In this document: positions 13,860-26,514 of the stretch, piece after piece | How positions within the stretch are numbered: the stretch's first letter is position 1 | Layout of the letters: every line of letters begins with the position of its first letter | Origin: Sipunculus nudus | Lineage: Eukaryota; Annelida; Sipuncula; Golfingiida; Sipunculidae | Assembly (NCBI GenBank): GCA_026874595.1 | Contig: CM049313.1 | Location: 42,498,659 to 42,562,658 of the forward strand | DNA: 64,000 bases | Direction: 5' to 3' | Position numbers and translations under genes: made by a program | Notes under the pieces: model-generated | Told to the model about the DNA's origin: nothing | Seen by the model: the letters and a program-made list of their open reading frames with translations, nothing else | Databases searched by the model: none

Positions 13860-14930
13860 TATACAGATGGATACAACATGCAAAATTTCAGGCATGAGAC
13901 ACCAATCCAGATACTTCTGAGAAAAAGTGCATCAGTGTTTTCTATAAAAACAACTGCCGCAGGTTGTCTGGCCTACAACAAAGCTGTCCAAGACAGATAA
14001 ACATGCAAATTTTCAGGCTGATACATCCATCCACTCCTGAGATATAAGCAATTTTCACCCATAGCAAACAAACGGATCAATGCCACATAAAAAAAAACGG
14101 CAGATGGCGTCACTAGTCTTGAGTACCAGATGGAGGTATCCAAGATCTATGGACATGCACAATTTCAGTCAAATACGGCAAATTTAACCACTCCTTTGAA
14201 AAGGTCATTAATGTATACTACAAAAACATTAAAGTGGGTGGTGCCACCTGTCTGGTCAACAAGATTACTCTCCAAGATGAATGGACATGCAAAATTTCAG
14301 ACCAAAACACTGAACCACTCCTGAGATATGAGTGATCTTCACCTAAACAAGATGCATGGATCAATGCCTTGCAAAAACAATAACAGATGGCACCACAAGT
14401 CTTGAGTACGGGATGGAGATATCCAAAATCTATGGACATGCATAATATCGGGCCAATAAAAGCAAACCACTCCAAAGAAAAAGGCATCAATGTATTTTGC
14501 GAAAATGGGAAGGTGGGTGGCACCACCTGTCTGGTCTACAAAAAAACCTGCAAGACGAATGGAAATGCCAAATTTCAGACCAAAACATTGAACTATTCCT
14601 AAGATATGAGCAATTTCTTCCATGGCAAAAGCATGGATGGACGCCTCCAAAAAAGTTGCTGATGGCGCCACCAGTCTGGAGTACAAGATGGAGATATCTC
14701 AGATCTATGGATATGCACAATTTCAGCCCAACATTAAACCAATCACTAAGCAAACAGATGGCTAACACATGGATCAAAGCCACACAAGTCATTGTAGGTG
14801 ATGCCACCAGTCTGGAATACAAGATAGAAAGATCCATGATCTGTGGACATGCACAATTTCAGCTCAAGACATTGGACCTTTTCTGGACCCTGCAAGGGGT
14901 CTGCCAGCTCCCTGGCAATTTTTCAGATTT
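13860..14930 (-). repeat. Third tandem array with decayed GGTGGCGCCACC motifs
   Basis: Units of about 140-150 bp alternate between two types. One is of the type GATGGCGCCACCAGTCTTGAG (near 14102, 14393, 14660, 14805). The other is of the type GTGGGTGGCACCACCTGTCTG (near 14235 and 14512). Each is followed by ATGGACATGCAAAATTTCAG. The palindromic motif and the 'temperature-probe' layout resemble the second block of element A in inverse orientation. Element ends could not be placed. Open frames on both strands are repeat artefacts. Confidence 0.65.
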
Positions 14931-15103
14931 TTTTCAACCTCATGCAGTCTCATCTCTGTATTTGTTGTATATTTTTACTCCTCCACATGTTGGTGAGGTA
15001 CAGTTTTCATTGTTGTTGGTTTGTCAGTGAGCAACTTCATTCAAAATGTTAAGAAAATTTTTTAAGAAATATTGCATAGGGAAATGGTGAAACTGAGTAA
15101 CAA

Positions 15104-15989
15104 TAGTGGAGGCCTGATCATCGAGTTTTATCGAAAGTCAGTCGGTTTGCTGCCACTTTGAAGGCAACTATCGATTACATCATAATAATGATTGCTTTCT
15201 TTCCAGAATGCCTTTATGTTATAGGCAAAAATTATTCTTTCATTTATCACATTCCGCGCTTCATATAATGAGTCTGCGTTCCCAAATAACTTCTGTATGT
15301 AACTTAGTATGACACAGTAGACTGGAGAACGGAGGACTTAATAAACTTATTATCTGTGAACTCGCAGGGAGCTGCGGAATTAGCAGAGAGTTTCCTAACG
15401 AGATGTACATTGCAAAATATGGGCGGGATTTCATTAAAATACTACATAAATTCTCCAGATCTATCCTAATTTTGCAAGATTTTCTTAGATATAATATACT
15501 TTACTGATGTCAGGTGCCATGTTAGGCCGTCCTTAAAAATATTCTTTGTTGGGGCTAACCTGGCCGGTCGAGTATTTGGATTTCGGCTTGAATTTTTTAT
15601 GAACTAGTATGCAATTTTTTTTGTATGATCTGCCCCAAGCGCACCTGGGTCTGTAAAATCTGCCTTCATGTGCTTGAAAAACAGCCCCTCTAAAAGCCTA
15701 ACATTTTCAGATGCTCTTAATTCCCATACAGAAAGATATTACCTGACGTTGCCGATCGTTGTATTTGATCCTTAAAATTAGTCTGATTGCATCTTTATAC
15801 ATGGAAGGATTGTTACACTCGTGCGCAAGAGGAGAATACCTGCCGGGGAAATGCAGGCAGAGTTTCCCAGATAATTGCATATTTCTTTGATAATTGCATA
15901 TATTTGTCTGAACCGTTTAATTATCGATCATCAGTCGGTTTGCTCAAACCGATGATCAATTATGAAAAAGGAACCGACTCCCACCACTA
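15104..15989. mobile_element. hAT-type non-autonomous transposon
   Basis: Bounded by exact 8-bp duplications AGTAACAA (15096-15103 and 15990-15997). The ends are TAGTGGAGGC on the left and the inverse of TAGTGGTGGG on the right. A longer subterminal inverted motif, CAGTCGGTTTGC, lies on both sides. An 8-bp target duplication with a (C/T)AGTGG-type end is the hAT signature. At 886 bp with no transposase frame it is non-autonomous. Confidence 0.8.
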
Positions 15990-15997
15990 AGTAACAA

Positions 15998-17543
15998 TCC
16001 ATCAAACTGTGGAGTCAATCTGCATCACCATAATATTTAAATTATGATTATATTCCAATATAAGACAGGGCAAACTGAGAGCCAGGGCCAGTCACATCTA
16101 CAAGGGACTGCCTTTTTTCCAGAGCAGACCTAGCTGTGATCAAACCACAGAGTTGGGGAGCCAGGATACATTTTCTGTGATGATCACAGGAAAGTTTTTT
16201 CAGAAACCTGGTGGAGGTATCATGTAGGCTCAGATTACATTTCTGGCCACCTCTTTCATGGGCATGAGTGGGAGTGGCCAAGTAGAAAGACTAATAAGTT
16301 ATTTTAAGCCTGATTTAGAGGTGACTATAGCATAATAGGTGGATAGGCAGTAAAAGGGAACTTATTAATATTAATAAGTGGAAAGGTTGGTTAGCTAGGT
16401 GACAGAGGGATGGGCCCATAGGTGCTTCTTAATTTGCTCCCCTGGTGAATATATTGTGTCAAGTGCCTGTGGAATGATTTGTTTTTTTTTGTTTGTTTGT
16501 TTTTTTTTTTTGGGGGGGGGGATGGGGAATTAACTGAAAACATTCCATGGAATTTTAACAAATAATTTAATAGTTCCTTGAAAGTCAATGTCTAGCTTTC
16601 TAAGTAATAAACCATTAGATTTTGTCTCTGCTGTATTTACTGAGTGATGGATGTATGAATTCAAAGTGTATTATGTCAATGCTGTTACTTTAGTTGTATG
16701 ATCACAGATTTACCTTGAAAAATTATGCATGTAATGTAAATAAAGACTATCAATTTATATGACAAAAATCATTTATTAAATTATAATAAAAGATGGTAAT
16801 GTACATATAAGAGCACAAACCAAACATCAACATGGCTGGTCACCTACAGATTACAGTTAAAAGCATCTGAAACAGATTATCACAAATACTGTAACTGCAA
16901 ATGTACATGTACAGTGCATGAAAACTTCTGGCATTTAACACATACTACCCAGCATTGTGCATAACATAGTTGAAGTGTCTGTTCATGACATTACCTTAAG
17001 ATAATCTATGAAAATCGATCCTGGTATGTAAAAAAAATAAAACTCAACTGGTCTCTTCTATAGTAAACTCAGAATTTTTCAAAAACATACCACAAGCTCA
17101 TAAAGTGAAAACCATTTACATCAAATGATTTTAGTTACTTTTAATCTTATTTCAGACTGAACAGCAAGCTTCTGCCATTATATATATTCCATGATTCAAA
17201 CCATATACAAGTTATTTGTGGTTTTCATAAAGTGCCTCAATCAACAGACATAACAGATGTCACTTTTCAACCACGTTGTCTCAACATGCACGGTTACAAA
17301 AATATGATCCATCAAGAGTGAAGTGGCAGTGCAGTGCTAACACAATGCCAGCAGACCAGGGCAAAGGTATATATCACTTTCACTCTCCTGTGTATGTCCA
17401 TTTAGGAATAATTTTTCTGAAACAGCCAGCATCACAGAGTATTAAAAAAAAATGACAGTTTACATGATGCAACTAACTCTTCCAGCGCTGTCAGTGTTAC
17501 ATCACCAGTGTGATAGTTTTGATCTGTATGAACACTGCTGAGT
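15998..17543. other. Intergenic DNA and probable 3' UTR of TBCA
   Basis: No gene seen at 15998-16750 apart from a poly-T/poly-G tract near 16490-16520. The part adjoining 17543 is likely the 3' UTR of the minus-strand TBCA gene. Minus-strand AATAAA hexamers (TTTATT on +) occur near 16770, but the true end is unknown. Confidence 0.4.
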
Positions 17544-17633
17544 CTACTGTCTCTTGGCTGCCTCTCTGGAATCTTCCAGAATTTGATACGCGTCCTGATA
17601 TTCCTTAGTTTCTTTTAAATCATCCTCAGCCTT
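17544..17633 (-). CDS. TBCA: Tubulin-binding cofactor A, exon 4 (C-terminus)
   Basis: Last coding exon of tubulin-binding cofactor A, codons 86-114 plus stop TAG at 17544-17546. It reads KAEDDLKETKEYQDAYQILE, then DSREAAKRQ. The acceptor (TTTTTGCAG on the minus strand) lies at 17634 onward and the intron is phase 0. The segment aligns by eye to the last helix of the three-helix TBCA bundle, including the E-x-x-EY-x-(D/E)A pattern. TBCA captures beta-tubulin after release from the chaperonin and passes it on in tubulin heterodimer folding in the cytosol. Confidence 0.93.
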   Translation of the reverse strand, partial: KAEDDLKETKEYQDAYQILEDSREAAKRQ

Positions 17634-18497
17634 CTGCAAAAACATGAAAACAGATTGACAATGTAAAAATATATAAGAGCACGCTGAACCTTTAACAAAT
17701 TTCTTTTTAAGCCTAGAAAGTACAATTTTCATTCTTAAACTAGTTTAAACTGTTGGTAAATATAGAAGTTAAATGAGTTGGTTGCAGAACTGTATACTTG
17801 CAGTGATTGTATTAAAATAAGAATACAACAGGTGTACTTTTGTTGATCCCAAAAGCAATTTTCTTATAATCAGGGTAAATACAGATGTAAAATGTGTGTA
17901 TCTTTCTCTCTGCACACAAAAAGGAAAATGTTCATATTTTTCAGGAATTATTCAACAGATAATAAGAACATATACACATGACACAGCACACAGGTCAGAC
18001 CTCATGGAGTTAACAACAGTCTGAGGTTCTGATATTATATTTTCAAGCTTGTACCTGATGAAGCCGTTCTAAGATTATCTTTAAATGATTTTTAAGGCTA
18101 ATATTCATGATACAAACTTATATGATCTAATGTTGTCTAATGTAGTCTGACAAATACAGCTACAAGGAACGGAATCATAGCTAGCATGCAGTTAAAAGAA
18201 TCTGCTAATCCTGGCTTAATTCTAAACAATGTCTGTAAATCCATGTGGGAGTACCATTTTTCTATAATGCAGCTTCTTTCACAAGAGGTTACATTCCCAA
18301 TGTCAGCATGTTGCAAATTAAAAGGAGCAACAAAAGAGCCTAACTATCTGCCATTGTTTCAATGAAGATAACCACATGCATGATTTATTTATTAATAAGG
18401 CCATTGCTTCCACCATCAAACATACTGATCACAAAAAACAATCATAAGCTGAGGTAATATACAGTGTACAAGTATCGGCTGATAAGGCCTGACTTAC
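17634..18497 (-). other. TBCA intron 3
   Basis: An 864-bp phase-0 intron, AT-rich, with GTAAGT donor. No other feature seen. Confidence 0.8.
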
Positions 18498-18584
18498 CAG
18501 TAGTTTAGACAGGTCTTCCCACGCTGCACACAGTCTCCTCTCACAGTCAGGGATCATCATGTTAGATTCCTGTAGAACTTCCTC
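18498..18584 (-). CDS. TBCA: Tubulin-binding cofactor A, exon 3
   Basis: Codons 57-85, flanked by acceptor TTTACAG and donor GTAAGTC on the minus strand. It reads EEVLQESNMMIPDCERRL, then CAAWEDLSKLL. The MMIPDC-x-RRL segment (residues 65-74) is the most conserved stretch of the family and is what identifies the gene. Phase 0 at both ends. Confidence 0.95.
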
Positions 18585-20165
18585 CTGTAAAGATTGGTGT
18601 ACACATTTCAAATACTAAAGAGCACTCATGAAGCACATACCTCCACCAATATGTAGATTAATACTGTGTTCAGCTTTTTGTTTGTGAGGATTTCAAATAT
18701 TCAAGAAATTTGCAAAATGAAATCTATCTCAAAACTTTATAATGATAATATTAAAATTTTGCATTTCTATGCTACAAACATAGATAATATATATTAAATG
18801 CCAATGAGGCTGAAGAATAAACAAATATTCATCATGTGTTTGGGGCATCTTATTCATTTATTCTTAAGCCTCATTGGCATTTCATATATATTAACTATGT
18901 TTGTAGCATAGAAATGCAAAATTTTGATATTATCATTATAACAGATATTTTAAGTTACCTATAAATGAACAAGAATTTCCACTCATTCAATTTTCCCTGG
19001 ATCCATCTCAAAAAGTAAAACTTTTCTTGAACATAGCAAATAATTAAAAAAATGAATATTCTCTGTTTAATTTATTGTATGGTGAGATTGTGAAAATTGG
19101 ACCCTCACAAAACACTTAACAAGTGAAAAATCTTGAAAGTTGTACCTCCCGAATGTGAAGCCAACCTGTGATTGTTCCTTACTAACTCAAGGTTTGTCCT
19201 CTTAACTATTTAATGAAATTATTTGAAAACTTTTAGTAGTATTTAACCCAATTTTAAGCCAGATTAGACCATAAACAGCAAAATGACAGCTATTGTATGC
19301 ATTTTAATTCAAAATGGATTGTCCATGGTTAACTGTCAGCATCAGATCTGTAAATGGCATTTCTATTGAGCTGGTTGATCTGATCTTGTTCAAGTTTTGC
19401 ATGCAGACACTGGTTTATGTATAAATGAGGTATATTGTTTTAATTCTGTGGTACATTTGGTTCAGCATTCTAATACACTCAGAAGAATCTGAATTTTGTG
19501 GTTCTCAAAAGCATACTTTCATTTTGTCGCTTATAAAATCTATCACATTGGCCAAATTTCAGGTTTCTATTACCCTAGTTTCCATGGTTCTCAACTAGGA
19601 ATTGTCTAAATACAGTGCAAGAACATTTTAGGTCTAATAGTTATGGTTTTGTACCCTGCTCTCCTGCATGAGAGAGAGACAAATTTTTTATTTGAAATAC
19701 AAGTAATGCATTTTTCATTATATAATCAACATATCAGTTTTCTTTTACGCCAGGAGCCTATTGTTAAGAAATTTAATCCGCTGACACAATAGTTACCTTT
19801 GACACAAGATTATTTGAATTTACTGAATTGAGGAAAAATGAAAAGTAACTGACCAGCTATTTACTTAAGTCACTGAATTAACAAATGGTTATCTATTTTG
19901 AGATGAGATTTTTGGCTTAGACTTGTGTTACAGATTTAACAGTTCAGTGGATGACATTCACCATGACAAACAAGTAATAAACACTGAGAGCTGTAAATTC
20001 CTTAGCTCTGATTGAATAAATTATAAAATTTGTTACAGATGTATCATGTACATACTGAAAAAGGTAATGCTGAGTTTTATTAATAACTTAAATAAAAGAG
20101 TTGTAGCACTTGACCTAGTAATAGTTATATATGTATACTCAGAGACCGAGTGTGCTGTTCTTTAC
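18585..20165 (-). other. TBCA intron 2
   Basis: A 1,581-bp phase-0 intron containing the hairpin MITE at 18736-18942; the rest is AT-rich DNA without further recognised features. Confidence 0.8.
18736..18942. mobile_element. Hairpin MITE with arms of about 85 bp
   Basis: The left arm runs TTATAATGATAATATTAAAA, then TTTGCATTTCTATGCTACAA and AATGCCAATGAGGCT. It returns as its inverse complement after a loop of about 35 nt (AGCCTCATTGGCATTT, then TTGTAGCATAGAAATGCAAA and ATTATCATTATAA). The arms differ at only a few positions, so the transcript could fold into a long stem. It lies in an intron. Confidence 0.75.
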
Positions 20166-20271
20166 CTGTTTCTTAATGTCATGTTCATCTTTGCCTTCTG
20201 TCTTCATCTTTTCAACTTTCTCTCTCTGTTTCTCAGCTTCTTTCTGGTAGGCACATTTCTCCTTCGCTAAC
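20166..20271 (-). CDS. TBCA: Tubulin-binding cofactor A, exon 2
   Basis: Completes the split Arg codon 21 and encodes residues 22-56: LAKEKCAYQKEAEKQREKVE, then KMKTEGKDEHDIKKQ. Strongly charged helix. The K-E-x-x-x-Y-x-KEA and DIKKQ patterns match other TBCA proteins. Acceptor TTTATAG and donor GTAAAG on the minus strand. Confidence 0.94.
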
Positions 20272-20619
20272 CTATAAATATTGTAAACAAGGCATATACA
20301 CAGCATGAACTGTGTGCAACAACCAATATATATTTATATGACAGCCAACATATCTTGTCTCCCCTTTACCTGAACAAATGTTTGCTACCTAATTTAGAAA
20401 TATTTGTAAACATTCAGGAAGTAATTCTTTTTAATATGTTTCATTAAAAACTGATGGACACATGATCATCAATAAACATTTGAATCCTGATATGGCTTAA
20501 ATGACCGTACTGCATGATGTATCATGTTAACCAGACACCACAACAATATAGATGCTAGCTAAATGTTAAATTCACTTTCTCATCAATAGAAAAAATCTGT
20601 TGCAAATAAGGTTAAGTAC

Positions 20620-20880
20620 CTCTGCTAAGGAACAGGGGTTATGTTTTTATTGGTGATGGTTTGTCTGTTAGCAACATTACTCAAAAAGTTATAGGAGGAT
20701 TTTCATGAAATTGTCAGGATAGCTCAGCAATGATACAAAGAACAATTGATCAAATTTTGGGTGTGATCCAGAATTTTTTAAAGAAAATATGCTGCGTTTC
20801 TGACAATGCGATATGGGGTAATAAGCTGCCTTGGTGGAGGTCTGCGACCTATGAGTGCTTTTCTAGCTAACATTTCTTTA
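20620..20880. repeat. Interspersed repeat remnant
   Basis: The stretch ends in CTTGGTGGAGGTCTGCGACC, then TATGAGTGCTTTTCTAG, a phrase recalled from dispersed repeats of aquatic invertebrates. Its left part (GGTTTGTCTGTTAGCAACAT, then TCAAAAAGTTATAGG) resembles 15015-15060 (GGTTTGTCAGTGAGCAACTT, then TCAAAATGTTAAG). The class is unresolved. Confidence 0.45.
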
Positions 20881-22474
20881 TCACAGCTGCTCAGTAAAAG
20901 GGAGTAGCTTGAACACTGGGGGGGGGGGGGGGGGGGGGGGGGTGCCAGAGTTTTCTTTAACAGCTTAATGTTCCATTCCTTACACAGCAATCAGGGTCAT
21001 CACACACTTGTCTCCCTCCACTTTGACTTAACCAACGCTTGCTTAAGTAAGGTTTGTCAGGTGTCACCAACATGCATAGGAAAAAGAATATGGCCACACC
21101 TATGAGAACAGGGTGTCAAGGATTTCAAACTTGGGGGTTTAATGCATAACGAAGTACCCCACATTTCTCCAAAGAACTATTCCTGATTAGAATAAATTGT
21201 CATAATAAAGAATATAGAGGAATTTATACACAATAAACCTGATATTACAGACCTTCTGGACTTAGACTACTGCATGGAAAATGTAATTGTAAAAGAAGGT
21301 TATTGTAGGAGAAAGGTACTCTAGAGAACTGTTTATATGGACAATGTGAAGTGGTGATGTTTTGTTTTCCTGACATTATTTGAATAAAGTGTTTCTCACT
21401 CTTAATTATTAATTGTTTAGGTTTAATGTACATGTAGCAGAGAATAACAAAAATATGCTAAATTATCAGGTCTTACGTGATTCAGGTAGTGCAAGTTAGG
21501 TTTAGACAGTTTACTGAAGTTTTAGGCATGTTGTAACCTTTTTTAGGCAGTTAAAGGCAGGTTTTAGGTTTTGAGCAGACTTCATCCCACCCTGCATCAT
21601 ATGTCATATACTGTTGTCTGCTTCATTTTAGCCAGGTTAAAATTTTGCAATTTTCATTTTTTCATTGTTTTGTAGGTGTTCCATTTTCTCGATCTCTTCT
21701 TACAAAAGACCCACATAGAGTATAACTTTTATTATTATTTTTATTACTCATATAAACAAGGGACCTGTGGGTCACAGTTGAATTTGCTTCTGAGAATATT
21801 TGTTTTTTTTTTTTTTTAAAGAAAACTTTTTTTATGTTTATATATAAATTCCAAAGTATAATATAGCATATCCTGCCATTTATGTATGGATTAATATCAC
21901 TGTTTACATGTGACTGAATGTAAACAATCAAGTCAATAACTGTCTTATACATATAAGAGAATTTAGATATCTAGAGTCATCGATTCTCAATGTCAGAGTT
22001 CCTTGTCCAAGGTCTATGGAAAACATGAATTTGAAAGCCTTCATTGACCCAGTCAGGGTCTTATTTTAATATGCATTGCAGTCCCATTAAAAACTGGCAA
22101 AGTGTATTTACATAGTAGTAACATAAGGGCTAGCCAGTCAGGACAGATGATATTTCAGTTGTATCAAGGTTACTTGGATATCCCCTACACACCAACCACT
22201 TTACCCCCTGGTATCTGCATCTGCACAAGTCCCAATTAGTTTGGCAATAAATACTGGTAACAACAGAGGCTGGATGTGCACTGCACAAGCTAGGTTGCTG
22301 ATCATTTGTGGCACTATTTAGGGCAGTATATTCAAAACAATTTTTTGTCACCCTGACAAAGGGGGGGGGGGGGTAAACATCACAATTTATTTTCACTGGT
22401 AATAGAGTAGACAATTGCACAAGTATAATGTACTAGTGTATATAATATATCATGTGTATTATATTAGTCAAGTA

Positions 22475-22990
22475 AAAAGGCACCCTTGTCAGACCCCTCA
22501 TTTTTTGAGATGCATTCACAAATGGATGCAAACATCACACATTTATTGAAGAGACATACACTACTCTCCTATACATACAAAACATCACAAACAGATGTAA
22601 ACAACACAAGCTACCAAGTCATCCCAGTCAGACCCCTCTTTCCTGAGATGCCATCACAAATGGATGAAAACATCACAAATTTATTAAAGGGGCATACACT
22701 ACTCTCCTATACATATCAAACATCACAACCAGTGTAAACATTACAAGCTACCAAGTCACCTCTGTCAGACCCCTCTTTCCTGAGATGCCATCACAAATGG
22801 ATTTCAATATCTCAAATTTATTGAAGGGACGACATTATCCTCCTATACATACCAAACATCACAAACAAATATAATCAACACAAGCTACTAAGTCACCCCT
22901 GTCAGACCCCTCTTTCCTATTATGCCATCACAAATGGATGCAAACATCACAAATTTATTTAATGGACATACGCTAATCTGGTTTTTAATT
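22475..22990. repeat. Four tandem units of about 138 bp
   Basis: The phrase GTCAGACCCCTCTTTCCTGA or a variant recurs near 22488, 22627, 22764 and 22901, each followed by CACAAATGGAT and CTCCTATACATA. Spacings are 139, 137 and 137 bp. No coding capacity. Confidence 0.85.
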
Positions 22991-24037
22991 GATTATGCAC
23001 CAATGCAATCTATTTAATTGATTTTGAAAGAAAACAATCATAAATTTTAATCTAATCAATCGATACCACTTGTTTACACCATCCCTAGAATCTTAACTAA
23101 ATACACTGTAAATTCTGACATGTACCTAATATATATATATATTTATATATATATATTCTTACATTAAATAATAATCACATATAATTAATAAGATATAAAT
23201 GATAAAAAAAAAATCTGGTACAGCCCTGTCATATTAGCCCTAGATAGGAGTAAATTATATCATTTAGGCAGGGTTGGCATTTTACTAGGGGGGGGGGGGA
23301 TGTCTAGGAAGAAATGGGGTGTGGGGGGATGGAGGGTGGGGGTGGTGATGGACGATGAGAGGGTAGCACTGGGCCATGTCACCATTCCATTATTAGGAGA
23401 CTTTTGAGTATTAGAGTTATCACATGTCAGTTGAAAGGTATTCCGCCACGTACGGACTCCATTTATCTGTGATATGGAGTCCGACTGTCTGGCAGTGAGA
23501 GTCAACCCTGCGGTACATGGAGGGACCTGTAACATGAATTACCACTGCTTGTTGTGCGATAGAGAAACAATCTTGTATTTATATATAGAAATAAACTTAT
23601 TATGTATCCAATTTAAAAGATATATCACCTTTATGTGCGCCTGTAAATGTTTTTTTATGCTTTGAACTGCCAGGGTTCAGTTGTTGCAAGTGCAACAGGA
23701 CACTGCCGGAAAAGGAATTCCATGCAAATTAGGTGGGCAATCTATGCAAAAAAAGGAATTCAGGGGGGCTTTTCCCTGGAATGCCAGTGCCGTGCACCAG
23801 GATAGACCATATTTTCATAAGCATTTTTCTCATCATACATCGCGTGTTGTCAATGATGCTAATTACCTATTGGCTGTTCAAACTTGAAAGCTCCAGCGGC
23901 CCGAGGGAAACGAAGTAATATCTGACTTAATTCAGAGTAAGTGCCCATACTTTATTACATACTGCTCATTCAGCAAAAGTTTTGGTCCCAACGGAGCCCA
24001 AGCATCTGTAACAATTATAGTAAGTGGGGTTTGTTTG

Positions 24038-26245
24038 GGCAATAAATAAAACTCGGAAGTCGGAAGTCGGAAGCCTTCGGAAGTCGGAAGCCGTTTTATT
24101 TTTTATTATAATTTTAAAAATAACGAACAAATCGACAAGTTTTTGTGTTAAAACGGAAGATATAGACACCCATTTTCATACCAGAAAGTTTCAAAGATAT
24201 ATATCAACATATATGAAAATTAAAGCATAATTAATGCGTCGGAAGCCTCTCGGAAGTCATCCTGAAGTGACAGATGATGCTCAAAATGCATAAAACTCGG
24301 AAGTCAAGCCACAGTATACCAACCGACAACGACACGAAAAGGGTCTTGCATCAACCCAAATATTAATTTAGGTAATATTTATATATGTATTTTGAATAAA
24401 ATCAAAATGTATATAAATAACAAAATAATATATAAATTGATATTGAAATGTAAAACATGAATATAAAATACTATAATAACAAATAAAAAAAAAAAAAACC
24501 CAGTATAATACAAAACGGATTTGTTTTGGTATTCTCTATTTTTTTCATTGATCAAATACATACATGATGCAAAATATAATAACATAATAACAAGTATATT
24601 AAAATGTATACACAATGTGTTAAATAACATATATAGATGACGATATAATTATATATTCATTCAACAGCGATATAATTTGATAATAGATTATATTATATGA
24701 TAAAATATCATATAATATAAAAGTACAATATAATCAATGTTCCTAAATTAAGTAAGACAAAGTTATATAAGTCAATATAAATTAATATATGAAATTATTA
24801 AGTTGTATATAATATGAGTATTTATATATCCATTCATTTATATGATAATTTATCCCCTCCACCTAGCGAGTTATTTTAACAAATAAAATGGATAACAGAT
24901 GGCTGAAAAAAAGATTTTAGGTGGCGATTCCTCCTATTAGTTTGTAACTGATTACAATCTATGTAATATTTCATTACGTTACCTTAAAGGCACACGCGTT
25001 TCCTTGTTCTTATTGCCTGATCTTTAGTTAGAATAAACATTTTATGAAGCTGTTCTTAAAATGTTTCCAAAACAGAATGTGGCTTTAAAGTGTAAAATTA
25101 AAAAAATGTTCTATGGAATCATATAAAAATGTAATATCATTCCTACATAAATTATTTTGATTAAGCTAAAATTAAAATATAAAGATACCCTATAATTTAT
25201 ATCAATGTTTTTGCAACATCACATGCCTTTTTTTTTTAATCTTTCACAGTTATATGTAGTTTTACATATTTTAAATTTTCGAAATATTTTGGAAGTGTTT
25301 TTATAATGTTTTATGCAAATTGTCTGTGCAATGTTCTAAAAATGTTTCCTGATACGTTGGGTGATCAGTATTCAGCAAGCCTTGGAGAGTTATATGCGTT
25401 CCACATAAAGCATCCTAATGCTTGGATAAAATTTAGTTTCATTTATATTGTATGTAGCACCCTAATGGATAAAATAAATTAGTTTTATTATTACAAAACT
25501 GAATGGACTTTTCTTACGGTTTTACCAGTTTCTGCAAGGATGCGACAGTTTGATACTTTTTTACATAAATATAAAAATTTATGTATTTTATCAAATATTT
25601 GAATAGTATTATATATGTAAAATTATTATAATACAAATAAATGTTGTTTAAGTTATACTTATTTTTTTATATGATATAATATTCTATTCTAAAAGAATTA
25701 TTACACCATATTGATAAAATTACGAAATTTAAATTGCTTTTATATTTTATTTATAAAAAATAACATTCATTATTAAAATATTACGTCGCGATATGATATA
25801 TAATGTATTACATTTGAATGTATATTTCAACATTTATTTTTTTATATTTTATATATCATTATGTTTAATTAGTAATATACATTATGATTTTATTCAAATA
25901 CATAAATATCACTTTAATCAAAATCTGGAATTATGCAAGACTTTTTCTGTGTCATTGTCGGTTGGTGCTATGGTCTTGACTTCCGAGTTTTATGCATTTT
26001 GAGCATAATCTGACACCTCAGGATGACTTCCGAGAGGCTTCCGACGCATTAAAAATGCTTTAATTTTCATATATGGGAATATACGTGTGTGCAACTTCCT
26101 GGTTTTGCAAAGGCGGTCTATATCTTACATTTTAACACGAAAAAGTTTTGGTATGATCGTTATTTTTAACATTATACTAAAAATTAAAACGGCTTCCGAC
26201 TTCCGAAGGCTTCCGACTTCCGACTTCCGAGTTTTATTTATTGCC
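24038..26245. mobile_element. Mutator-like (MULE) non-autonomous element
   Basis: A 2,208-bp element with inverted arms of about 315 bp (24038-24353 and 25932-26245) around an AT-rich centre of about 1.6 kb. The ends are GGCAATAAATAAAACTCGG and its inverse. It is flanked by exact 9-bp duplications GTTTGTTTG (24029-24037 and 26246-26254). Long inverted repeats with a 9-bp target duplication are characteristic of the Mutator superfamily. The arms carry repeated GGAAGTC heptamers near the tips and again at their inner ends. No transposase frame is visible. The internal AT-rich open frames are not coding-like. Confidence 0.82.
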
Positions 26246-26452
26246 GTTTGTTTGGTGTCCTCACGCTTCACAAGGCACCCGTCCAAACTTGGATAGTATA
26301 GACTCTCGCCGCTAGAGGCTGAAGCGCTTGTATTGTTTACTTTATTTATGTCAGCGCTGCAAGACTGCAGCAAGTTGAAAGGTAGCACACTGATCTAATT
26401 CAAAGACATGAAACAACATGAAACCGCCCTCAGATAAGAGGACAATACAAAC

Positions 26453-26514
26453 CTCTTAACAATGCCGCCTTTGATTCTGATATCTTTAGTGCGTTTAGGA
26501 TCAACTTCAGCCAT
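26453..26514 (-). CDS. TBCA: Tubulin-binding cofactor A, exon 1 (start)
   Basis: Starts at ATG 26514 on the minus strand and encodes MAEVDPKRTKDIRIKGGIVK plus two bases of Arg21. The start fits the family: a short leader, then the conserved R-x-IKI/RIK-x-G-x-VKR segment. With exons 2-4 the protein is 114 residues, close to the usual length of about 108. All splice phases join without a break, so the gene looks intact. Moderately GC-richer DNA just upstream (26515-26640) is the likely promoter; no TATA box is obvious. Confidence 0.93.

Larger units (their letters stand above)
20272..26452 (-). other. TBCA intron 1, repeat-filled
   Basis: A 6.2-kb phase-2 intron. It holds an interspersed repeat remnant (20620-20880), poly-G tracts (20918-20942, 22364-22373, 23288-23298), a 138-bp tandem repeat and a Mutator-like element, each listed separately. 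No embedded gene seen. Donor GTTTGT follows AAGAG at the exon 1 end. Confidence 0.85.

Noticed and set aside
24379-24630. Hydrophobic open frame as a membrane protein
   Set aside because: It is the AT-rich centre of the Mutator-like element; codons for Ile, Tyr and Phe arise from base composition.
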